Positions 47,165-55,500 of a DNA stretch of 64,000 nucleotides are shown piece after piece; the stretch's first letter is position 1; every line of letters starts with the position of its first letter. The position numbers were made by a program, and so were the translations under genes. A model generated the notes under the pieces. The model ran no database searches and was not told where the DNA came from. It worked only from the letters and a program-made list of their open reading frames with translations. This DNA is from Candidatus Poribacteria bacterium. Its GTDB lineage: Bacteria > Poribacteria > WGA-4E > WGA-3G. The stretch is taken from NCBI GenBank assembly GCA_028824685.1, contig JAPPCZ010000069.1, positions 28,266 through 92,265 of the forward strand, read 5' to 3'.

Positions 47165-47799
47165 TGGATTCCTCCTGTTTCGGAATAGACTAAAACAATC
47201 TCAATCCTACGATTTTTTGGATGTCCGTCTTTGGGGTGATTTGGGACTACAGGATGGTATTCACCATAACCTGTTGCCGTTAGTGTCCGTGGATTAATGC
47301 CAATATCATTAACGAAAAGTCTTAGGACAGCAATTGCTCGATCTGACGACAACTCCCAGTTCGAACGATTTGGAATTATAATCGGAACATTGTCTGTATG
47401 TCCTTCTATTTGAATACTCTTATACAATTGACCCAATTTAGCATCCACCTTGTTTTTCTGCAATATCTGACCTACAGTTGTTAATATACCCCTTCCTTCC
47501 GATTGCAGAATAGCCTTATTCGTTTCAAATAGAATTTTATTGCTGAACGTAAATCGTTGCAAGTTACCATCCCGATTAATAGTAATAATTTCATTTTTTA
47601 TCTCATTTGGAAACTTTTCTGCAAACACTTTCTCTATCGTATCTTGCTTTTTCTCCATTTGCATTTTCATAAATAACTTGCTGTTAGAGACAAATTGAAT
47701 GAAAATAAAAAACAGAAAGATAAGCAGCATCGCAATTGATATATCTGTAAAGGCAGGCCAGACGTTGGAAACAGACTCTTGTCGTATTTTAAGGTCCAT
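47161..47799 (-). CDS. MotB/OmpA-like stator protein (ZorB-like)
   Basis: 212 residues: a short cytoplasmic start, one membrane helix (about 16-37) containing Asp19 in PAFTDISIAML, a helical linker, and a C-terminal OmpA-like peptidoglycan-binding domain (about 92-205) with LFETNKA, IEGHTDN, NWELSSDRA and NRRIEIVL. An Asp at the helix start is the ion-binding residue of MotB-type stators. It is encoded 9 bases after the MotA-like gene. This pairing is the layout of MotAB, TolQR and ZorAB; the OmpA domain favours the MotB/ZorB type. Confidence 0.85.
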   Translation of the reverse strand: MDLKIRQESVSNVWPAFTDISIAMLLIFLFFIFIQFVSNSKLFMKMQMEKKQDTIEKVFAEKFPNEIKNEIITINRDGNLQRFTFSNKILFETNKAILQSEGRGILTTVGQILQKNKVDAKLGQLYKSIQIEGHTDNVPIIIPNRSNWELSSDRAIAVLRLFVNDIGINPRTLTATGYGEYHPVVPNHPKDGHPKNRRIEIVLVYSETGGIQ

Positions 47800-47808
47800 T
47801 TATAACTC

Positions 47809-49551
47809 CTATTTGCGAAAAATACCGAGCCAACGGCGAATTTCTGATCCCCAGCGATATAAGCCGGGTTTACTTATTGTCCTATTCAAAGCATCTATCT
47901 TCTCACCGAGTGTAATAAAGTTATTCTGAAGTTCCCGTTTTATTTGCTCTGTGTGTTGCTGATCACCCGATTCAGTCTTTAAAAAAGTCTGTTGAAGTTG
48001 TTTTACACTGCTATCTAATGTTTGCATTATTTCATTTTGTTCACCAATCATCTCGCGTTGCCCTTCAAAATGTCCTTCGATTCGCTCAAAAACTTTATTT
48101 TGTGCCTCAAGGGCAGGTTGAACCTGAAGTTCACTTATCAATTGTGATAATCTATTCGCAATTAACTGCTGATTCTGTGTCAAGTCAGACCTGATGTTCT
48201 CAAAAACTTCATTCTGATTCTCAAGTGCTGATCGTATCTGTAATTCACCAGCAACTGCACGTAAATTATCCACTGTTTCAGTAAGTCCTACCACCATTAC
48301 TTGTTGATTTTCCATAATGGGTTGAAGCATCGATTGAAGTTGAGTCTCAAGGGTATCGGCAAGTGTATCAGAAAGGTTGTTAGCAAGTTCGTCAACAAAC
48401 CTTGATTGTGATTCCCGAGCATCCTGGATTGTGGCTTTCAATCCCGCGCTTTCTTGTCTGAAATCTGATACGACTTTTTCTATACCCGTAAGTACTGCTG
48501 ATTGATATTCCGCAACTTGAGCTATTGATCGCTCAGTCATTTCCCTAAAATCATTTGCCATGGTATCAACAGTGGATTGAAACTCTGATATTTTTTCAAT
48601 GAACTGCTTTGTAGTTGCATCAGATTGTTCCACCGTAGTTTTAATCAGCACTTGGTATTCATTTATTCCTCCTAAACTTTCGCGAAGTTCTATCGGAATT
48701 TCGCTCAATTCTTGCGTAATGACATATTGCTGCTCAAGATATGTATCCCAGGACTTCTCAGTTAATTGTTGAATAGACTCCTGCATCTTGCTGACATTCG
48801 TTTCCGTTGCCATTTTAAACTCGTCAACAGTCGTCTTAAGTCCATCCATAGAGGATACAACTGCTGTCTCTGGAGTTTGTGTAAAGCAAGGGATTATTTC
48901 TATAGCCACAGTTTTTTCAAACTGCGTTAGAAAAACAGAATTTGAAAGATTAAAAGACCACCCAATAAACCCTAACCCGAACGATGCCAGCAAACCTGCT
49001 AAGGTTGTTTTGAAGGCAGTTCCCATGCCTGTTAGCGTTTTCTGTAGTGCTTCTGATATTTGTGGGAGTTGGTCGAGGTCGTCAATATCTTCCAAGAGCG
49101 GTTGGACTTCAATAACTGCGGTTGTTAGTCCCCATAATGTCCCTACTAATCCAAGTATGATAAGGATACCGAGTATATAACGCGAAAGCCCCGCTTTTCT
49201 GCTGGCTGCACCAGCATGGATGTCACCAAGCACATCATGATCAATTTCACCACCATTCTGCTTAATGCTAACTAAATCTTGAATTCTGCGGTGAATACTG
49301 CTAAAACCGATGGCATGTTGAAAGATTATTGATTGGTTAGAATTATTGAGGAAATCAGAAGAAATTTCACTGAGACCGTGGCTTTTGATATTTTTTTTTA
49401 CAAAATAAAGACAGAGACCTTCGTATACTAAACGCAGAAAATGTAATCCGTAGTTTACCACCCCAATCCAAAAGAATATCCGAATCCAATTAACAATTTC
49501 TTTCCCGATTGGATCTTCAAGACTGAAGATTTGTTGTAATAATTCGTTCAA
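47809..49551 (-). CDS. MotA/ExbB-like channel with long coiled-coil tail (ZorA-like)
   Basis: 580 residues with a TTG start; GAGGTGG lies upstream. Three hydrophobic regions (about 20-50, 124-147 and 172-200) form the MotA/TolQ/ExbB channel core, with GLVGTLWGL and TGMGTAFKTTLAGLLASF as typical segments. The remaining 350 residues are a long cytoplasmic coiled coil rich in Gln and Glu with repeated NQ and LQ motifs. A MotA-like core with a very long tail beside a MotB/OmpA gene is the ZorA/ZorB arrangement of Zorya defence systems, but the other Zorya genes are absent. It is the first gene of the operon. Confidence 0.8.
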   Translation of the reverse strand: MNELLQQIFSLEDPIGKEIVNWIRIFFWIGVVNYGLHFLRLVYEGLCLYFVKKNIKSHGLSEISSDFLNNSNQSIIFQHAIGFSSIHRRIQDLVSIKQNGGEIDHDVLGDIHAGAASRKAGLSRYILGILIILGLVGTLWGLTTAVIEVQPLLEDIDDLDQLPQISEALQKTLTGMGTAFKTTLAGLLASFGLGFIGWSFNLSNSVFLTQFEKTVAIEIIPCFTQTPETAVVSSMDGLKTTVDEFKMATETNVSKMQESIQQLTEKSWDTYLEQQYVITQELSEIPIELRESLGGINEYQVLIKTTVEQSDATTKQFIEKISEFQSTVDTMANDFREMTERSIAQVAEYQSAVLTGIEKVVSDFRQESAGLKATIQDARESQSRFVDELANNLSDTLADTLETQLQSMLQPIMENQQVMVVGLTETVDNLRAVAGELQIRSALENQNEVFENIRSDLTQNQQLIANRLSQLISELQVQPALEAQNKVFERIEGHFEGQREMIGEQNEIMQTLDSSVKQLQQTFLKTESGDQQHTEQIKRELQNNFITLGEKIDALNRTISKPGLYRWGSEIRRWLGIFRK

Positions 49552-49599
49552 TTAAATAAAACACCACCTCAATTATTATATTTATGTCGCATAAAAGGC

Positions 49600-49628
49600 A
49601 TGATAACATAATGATAAATAAATGTCAA
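49600..49628 (-). promoter_or_regulatory. Sigma70-like promoter of the 11-gene operon
   Basis: On the minus strand, TTGACA (49623-49628) and TATCAT (49600-49605) are separated by exactly 17 bases, about 50 bases upstream of the TTG start at 49551. No comparable promoter is obvious inside the operon, and gene spacings are small, so one transcript is plausible. Confidence 0.7.
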
Positions 49629-49689
49629 GGATTTTATAGGTATATTTGTAATTTCAAAGAAGTTAGAATATATCCTTGTCTATAAATCA

Positions 49690-49833
49690 TCATATCGGAA
49701 ACTGGTGATTACCGGCAGTCAATCCATAATCAATCCCAAAAACTGCACCTGTTGCAAAACTCGCCTTATGGGATGCAAGGAACAGCGTGGCGTTTGCGAT
49801 GTCCACTGGGTATCCGCTACGTCCCAGCGAATA
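49690..49833 (-). pseudogene. C-terminal remnant of a short-chain dehydrogenase
   Basis: On the minus strand an open frame of 47 codons reads LGRSGYPVDIANATLFLAS, then SFATGAVFGIDYGLTAG and a stop at 49690-49692. This is the classic end of a short-chain dehydrogenase/reductase. An in-frame stop at 49834-49836 lies directly before it and no start or Rossmann region precedes, so only the last part of the gene survives. Confidence 0.75.
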
Positions 49834-49928
49834 TCACGCAGTGATTTCATTCAATATATACAACGTATCTCATAAATATAAATAGTTCAAAAGGATGCTA
49901 AAAGTGCAAAATCATGCAGAATATCATA

Positions 49929-50010
49929 CGGGGAATGCCTAAATGGCATTCATACCGTTGATTTGGCATCCTCTGCCAAGCGCGTTCGGCGTTGATTCGT
50001 TCAGGCAAAA
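49929..50010. repeat. Intergenic repeat, near-identical copy of 507-544
   Basis: The first 38 bases match the element near the window start, including the GAATGCC/GGCATTC hairpin and ACCGTTGATTTGG. The rest contains GCGTTCGGCGTTGATTCG, a motif also found at the end of the first copy. With the dehydrogenase remnant and the terminase promoter region it fills the 658-base gap 49552-50209. Confidence 0.65.
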
Positions 50011-50039
50011 ATCCACGACTCAAAAAATCACATTTTTAT

Positions 50040-50068
50040 TTGCATTCTATCTACTCTTGTGTTATAAT
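50040..50068 (+). promoter_or_regulatory. Sigma70-like promoter of the terminase-like cassette
   Basis: TTGCAT (50040-50045) and TATAAT (50063-50068) are separated by 17 bases. Transcription from here must pass two terminator-like hairpins before reaching the first gene. Confidence 0.7.
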
Positions 50069-50120
50069 ACATATAGCAAAACAAACTTACTTTACACGAA
50101 TTCATAGCAAATAAGCGGTG

Positions 50121-50153
50121 GCACGCATGGTAAAATCATGTGTGCTATTTTTT
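50121..50153 (+). terminator. Terminator-like hairpin 1 (attenuator candidate)
   Basis: GCACGCATG (50121-50129) pairs with CATGTGTGC (50137-50145) over 9 bp with one G-T pair and a 7-base loop, followed by a T-rich run to 50153. It lies inside the first copy of a 24-base direct repeat (50114-50137 and 50154-50177). Confidence 0.7.
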
Positions 50154-50159
50154 AGCGGT

Positions 50160-50196
50160 GGCACGCATGGTAAAATCCAAGCGTGCCATCTTTTTT
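50160..50196 (+). terminator. Terminator-like hairpin 2 directly before the ribosome binding site
   Basis: GGCACGC (50160-50166) pairs with GCGTGCC (50181-50187), with an inner TGG/CCA pairing, followed by ATCTTTTTT. The AAGGAG ribosome binding site starts at the next base. Two such hairpins in tandem in front of a gene suggest attenuation or insulation. Confidence 0.7.
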
Positions 50197-50209
50197 AAGG
50201 AGAGGAACA

Positions 50210-50824
50210 ATGAACAAAAAACGACCACGAATCACAGAAGAACTAAAACTACTTTATGCCACACTTGTCGCGCAATTAGGCGATACACAACAAGCAATCG
50301 CAGAAGTCAACAGACAGATGCTAATCCATCTAAAAGAGAAATATGATACTTATGAGTTATCACCTGACGAACCAAAAGACAGAGATTGGTGTAAAAAAGC
50401 ATTCAGAGAGGCAAATCCGAACTATCCAAAACACTGTCCACCCGATTCTAAATATTTCAAATATATTGAAGAGCAGAAGACGTTTTTAGCAGGAAAGAAA
50501 ATTAAAGAACTGAATCAACGTATCAACAGACGACAACTCACTTTAGACAATCTAATCGCATCTATAGAAATTCCCGCTATTTCCCTCTTACCCGAAAAAA
50601 TAAAGGAGGCATCAGCAGATGAAATCATTAAGATCCTTTCGATCGTTTTCAAACTGGATGGAGAGTATATCGACCGCACCGTCCCTCACCACCTCCTCGC
50701 CCAACAATACAATGCCAACCAAAGCAGAACTGAAAGCGACAGAAGTCCTCAAGAGACAACCGTGGGAAACACAGAAGGCGATGATGAAGCAAATCCTCCA
50801 AACCTCGCCGAATTCGAGGATTGA
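50210..50824 (+). CDS. Hypothetical protein, possible small terminase or terminase-associated protein
   Basis: 204 residues from the ATG at 50210, which has AAGGAG 8-13 bases upstream. The N-terminus has a helix-turn-helix-like stretch (LYATLVAQLGDTQQAIAEV), the middle is charged and helical, and the end is an acidic, Asn/Gln-rich tail. The last 206 bases overlap the next gene in a different frame. Its position directly before a large-terminase-like gene suggests a small terminase subunit, which typically carries an N-terminal DNA-binding helix-turn-helix, but I see no family-specific motif. Confidence 0.55.
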   Translation: MNKKRPRITEELKLLYATLVAQLGDTQQAIAEVNRQMLIHLKEKYDTYELSPDEPKDRDWCKKAFREANPNYPKHCPPDSKYFKYIEEQKTFLAGKKIKELNQRINRRQLTLDNLIASIEIPAISLLPEKIKEASADEIIKILSIVFKLDGEYIDRTVPHHLLAQQYNANQSRTESDRSPQETTVGNTEGDDEANPPNLAEFED

Positions 50825-52502
50825 AGCATACAAAACCGCTTTCTGCTTCTGGTCACCCCAAGCCTTCGCCAAAAAATTTTGTTCGGAATATATGACCGCG
50901 TCATTCGGTAAACATCATCATCGAATCTTCAACACACTGCTGCCTGGAGAGACAGCAAAACGAATCAATATACTCGCACCACGCGGCAGTGGAAAATCAA
51001 CATGCATGGCAGTTATCCTACCACTCCACGCAATCTACTTCAAAAACTGCTACCGGAAACTCGGCATAGAACCCTATCATTTCATTCTTATTCTCTCACG
51101 CACACATGCAGTCGCTGAATCACGAGTCAGAGACATCAAACACAAGATAGAAACGGATAAGCGATTCGCACATATAAAATGCAATGGAACCGTTAAGCGA
51201 CTACTCTGTAACAATGACATGCAACTCATAATCGCCAAAGGACGAGGTGCGCAGCTACGTGGAGAATTGTTCAAAAACCACCGCCCCGAACTCATTATCT
51301 CTGATGACCTCGACGACCCAGAAACACTAAAAAACCCAACTGTACGGGCAAAGGACCAATTGTGGTTTGACTCGGACTTGATGCAGGCAGGCAGAATCGA
51401 CCGCACAACAAACTTCATCAACATTGATACCCTAAAGCATCCAGAAGCAATCGCAGCAACCCTGCAAAAACGACCGCAGTGGACAACACACCTATTCAGA
51501 GCAATAGAAGAACCCGCGGACCTCTGGCATCCCACCCATGAAAAACAGTGGGAACAATGGGAGCAGATATATACCGATCTTTCACTTCAGGACACAGAAC
51601 GCATCCCTAAAGCAGACGCATTTTATAATCAACATCTTGCTGAAACAGCACAAGAACCACACATCAAACATCTCTGGAAAGAACAAATCACATACTACGA
51701 CATACGAAAAGAAATATGTGATGTCGGTTATTATCCAGTTCTACGTGAATTCCAAAACGAAACTTATGATCCATCACAGACACTCTTTGATATGAAAAAC
51801 GCGTTGAAATTTGACATCGTAGCGGAAGGATTGCTACGCGATGATAAAGTCCTTGTCCAGTGGGCAGACATAGCCGGAGCTTCTATATTCCTTGACTGGG
51901 CAGGCGGCAAAGACATCGTTGATAACGCTTATGCAGCAGTCGTCAGCGTTTTATGGACACCTACACCAGGACGAAACGCAAACACACAATCCTTCCTTGG
52001 CGGAACACACGGTTATGTCCTTGACGCACATCTATTTCGGGATAATATAGAAGCACAAATCCGCGCTTGCCTTGACATGCATGACAAAGTCTGCAGCATT
52101 GTTAAATCAAGAAATATAAGAATCCGACTCGGTATTGAAGGGTTTGTCCAAGACACATGGGAAGCACAAAAGCAAGTAGCAGAACGCACTTTCAAGGCAG
52201 AACGAGATAAACGGAACTATTCAACCCAATTTAACATAAAATGGATAACACGACGACGTAACAAGTTTGACCGCATAGACGCACTCCAAGCACCTATCCG
52301 GAACCACTGGCTCGGTTTCTACAAAAAGTTACCCACTGAATTCCAAAAGCAGATGGAGTTATATCCTATAGGAGATTTCAATGACGGACCCGATGCCCTT
52401 GAAGGTGCATGTCAACTGCGCATTGCCACTTATGAATCTGAACGGAAAGAACGCCGCGACATCACACGCCAACGCCAAAAAGAATTTAAAGTTAGATTGT
52501 AA
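50619..52502 (+). CDS. terL-like: Large terminase-like ATPase/nuclease
   Basis: 627 residues. Walker A APRGSGKST lies near 119-127, Walker B LIISDDLDD near 225-233, and an RNase H-like nuclease region with IFLDWAGGKD near 424-433 and DGPDALEGA near 589-597. This is the two-domain plan of phage DNA-packaging large terminases. The ATG at 50619 has AAAGGAGG nine bases upstream, inside the previous gene; a start at 50712 is possible but has no such site. No portal, capsid or tail gene is nearby, so it is an orphan cassette. Codon choice looks different from neighbours (frequent CGA, ACA, CAC), hinting at transfer. Confidence 0.8.
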   Translation: MKSLRSFRSFSNWMESISTAPSLTTSSPNNTMPTKAELKATEVLKRQPWETQKAMMKQILQTSPNSRIEAYKTAFCFWSPQAFAKKFCSEYMTASFGKHHHRIFNTLLPGETAKRINILAPRGSGKSTCMAVILPLHAIYFKNCYRKLGIEPYHFILILSRTHAVAESRVRDIKHKIETDKRFAHIKCNGTVKRLLCNNDMQLIIAKGRGAQLRGELFKNHRPELIISDDLDDPETLKNPTVRAKDQLWFDSDLMQAGRIDRTTNFINIDTLKHPEAIAATLQKRPQWTTHLFRAIEEPADLWHPTHEKQWEQWEQIYTDLSLQDTERIPKADAFYNQHLAETAQEPHIKHLWKEQITYYDIRKEICDVGYYPVLREFQNETYDPSQTLFDMKNALKFDIVAEGLLRDDKVLVQWADIAGASIFLDWAGGKDIVDNAYAAVVSVLWTPTPGRNANTQSFLGGTHGYVLDAHLFRDNIEAQIRACLDMHDKVCSIVKSRNIRIRLGIEGFVQDTWEAQKQVAERTFKAERDKRNYSTQFNIKWITRRRNKFDRIDALQAPIRNHWLGFYKKLPTEFQKQMELYPIGDFNDGPDALEGACQLRIATYESERKERRDITRQRQKEFKVRL

Positions 52503-52535
52503 ATTAACGTGAGCAAGACTAAAGTTGACTTTTTC

Positions 52536-55500
52536 CTACTTTGCTTCTATGTTATCCACCTCTTCCAGCACCTGTATTGTGCCATGCAGATAACAATCCA
52601 GCGGCACACCATCTGCAAACTTGCCCTTGATGTCAACATGGAACTGCATGGTAGACGTAAGCGTAGGTATTTTGAGGAAAATCGTTTTGCCATCCTCAGA
52701 GAGTGTTGCAGATTGAATAGTGTGTTCATCTCTGCCTTCTTCGCCAGAACGTTTTAACTGTGGTGAACCGTAGCCTTCAGTCCAGCGGTACTCCCAACTT
52801 TGTACCCGCCAGTTTTCTGTATCTGCTGCGGATTTTGGAGCGAGTGGGGCATAAAAATCAATAATTAAGCCATCCTTGACAGCGCGAAACGATTTCGGTG
52901 TACGGAGTGGTGCACCTGTCATGCGTACCCGGTAAAACCCAGTATCTTCCTGTTTGTTAGACGACCAACCGAATAGACCTGCAAGATAGAGGTCTCTACT
53001 GATTGGATGGAATCGTCCACGCATCACACCTGTGGGAAAATCCAATCCCATTTCGGTAACGGCACCTTGCACAGTCTCTCCTATTTGGTGCTGAAGAACC
53101 GCGTATACTTTCCCTGTGCCGTAACTGACAGAGAGCAGAGAATCCGCCATTTCTCCCCATGTGTCTGTTGGAATCCAGACTAATGTAGCAGGAGAACGGT
53201 CAACAAAAGGAGCAACCCAACAAAGCGGCGGTTCGTAAGTAGTTGGAGGGTTATCAGGTGGGTACCATCCCCATAAATTTCCGTAGAAGCGACCAGGTTC
53301 AGTGATACGATTCAGTCGGTTGGCGGGCATCCAGAAGCCTTCTTGATCAGTCCCGTAGAATATCGGACCAGGACTAATTCCGAGTCCATTTGATGCGCGA
53401 AATCCATAAGCAATCACGGTAGTCTCTTCTCCATCTGGTGAAACTCGGATGAGGGTGCCGTGGTGTGGGTGTTGGGCGCGCAATGCATGTCTGGCGGATT
53501 TCATGTAGTAGAAGTTTCCCGCTGCATCGGTCTGCAGGTCCATAACCTGCTCGTGGAAGTGTTCACTGTTGTAAACATCATTGTTAAAGTTATCATAGAA
53601 ATCAATTTCTCCATCTTCGTTGAGATCAACAAGACGAGTGATCTGGTCACGTCCGGCAACGTAAATCTGCTGCCCGACTATTTTAAGCCCGAGTGGTTGA
53701 TTCAGTCCGGTGGCGATACGTTGCCATATCAGTTTGTTCAAAGTATCATTGAGTCCGGTGACTGTCCAGACATCACCGTTCCAGGTGGAAAGTGCAGCAC
53801 GATTGCCATCAGGGAAGAAGTCAAACGCTCCGAAACGTATCCACGATCCCCATGGGTTTTGTGCGGGCCAATCTATCTTGTCAATCGCGAACGGTTGGCT
53901 GGGGTCACGTCCATCATTTGCTGCTAACTGGGCGAAATCTGAGAGTTGTGATTCACTACCATCCCATGTAAGAACTGATGCGGTTGTGTCTGTAGAGATG
54001 TGTAGATAAACACGGTCAGAGTCGACGATCCATTTTGCACCTTCAATTGGTTCTACCAGAGTCGCTGCAATCAGAGGGGGTTCTTGGACACGTTGGTAGA
54101 GGGCCAACATTTCGTCGGGAGATAGGGCGCGATTGTATAGATACATTTCATCAAGTTTCCCCTCTAATCTGGGGGATTCTTCTGGGAAATTTTCTGCGGT
54201 GAATCCAAGGCGCCAAACGTCATCTTCCAATTCATCATTGGGTTTGAGAACCCCTTCTGCGACAATTTCTCCATCCAAAAACAACTTCACTGCACCAGTT
54301 TCATGTTTCCAAGTCATTCCGACATGATGCCAAGCACCATCAACAACTGATTTACCGTTTCCTGTAGCACTGGTAACGACACCGACCCAACCGACATCAA
54401 ATGCCAATTGTCCATTTCTGATAAAAAAAGTTTTGCCGTTAGGTATCCATTCTGTTTCATCAAGTGCTTCAGAGAAGATTGAACCGTCGTCTTCAGTGGC
54501 AATCCATGCAGTGAATGTTAGGTCGTTTGTGTCAAAATCAAGGGCGAAGTTTTCGTCAAAACGCGCTTCCGCATCGCCATCGAACACAAGACATTTGTTT
54601 TGCCATCCATCTTCCCAACGAACGCCATCAAGGGTAATTGTTGATTTTTCAGATATCTCACTTGCTGTGTGAGAACCGTTGCCTTCGTCAAAATCCCAAT
54701 ACCCGATCAAAGCGGAATCGTTCTTCTGTTTCTGTGCAGACGCGGCCTCCGAGGTTTTAGAATGGGGAAACAGGACTGCAATGTACTGATCTGCATTGCC
54801 AACACCGCCAGGGGCAGGTGATAGATTATCCATAGAAAGCACTTTCGGTAGATATCCATCTAATTCAAGGTTCATAGTCGTTGTTCCCGCCTCAATTTTC
54901 AACGTTTCCAGCCTGAGTTTTCGTTGTATATCGGTCTGTCCTGTTGTATTAAGTTTTTCCTGCCAGCGTTGCGGTCCACCTTTAATCAATGTCGTCAGGT
55001 CCGTAACAGGAGGAGAGGTATCAACGAATTGTGTCCACTCGCTCAACTCAAGTGTATCATGGATCGTAGGTGTAATCAGAATCTTGGTGGAGATTGCTTT
55101 ATTAGATGCCGGGAACCGAACGCGGATCTCGCCCTGCGTAGTTTCCCACTGTGTGCCTTTCGGTGCGTCAACCAATGCAGCGAGTAGGCTGCCTGGTTGT
55201 CCAGACTCTGTCCCAGGTGGACACAAAGCGACCCCAGTACCGCGTGAAAATTCAGGTAAAGCGGAAGTTTCACCATCAGTCATTGTTGCGATACGGACAA
55301 GTGTGCTTGATGTAGCGGGACCGAGTTGGAGAGTGCGTACAAAAGCGATCCCATTTTCTCCACTTTCAAGCGTTGGGGTTTCCAGCACAGACCGAGTGCC
55401 CACCGTATACGACAAAATAACGCGATTTTCGTGAAGATACAATCCTTTCCAATGTGCCCAATCTCTGGGTAGAGGACCAAAGGGAACGGATCGTGTATCC

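Noticed and set aside
47161..49551. Complete Zorya defence system
   Set aside because: Only a ZorAB-like pair is present. None of the other operon proteins resembles ZorC, the ZorD helicase or the ZorE nuclease.
50114..50177. CRISPR-like repeat
   Set aside because: Only two direct copies with a 16-base gap; they form terminator hairpins with U-runs instead.
50210..52502. Intact prophage
   Set aside because: No portal, capsid, tail, integrase or lysis gene is present on either side.
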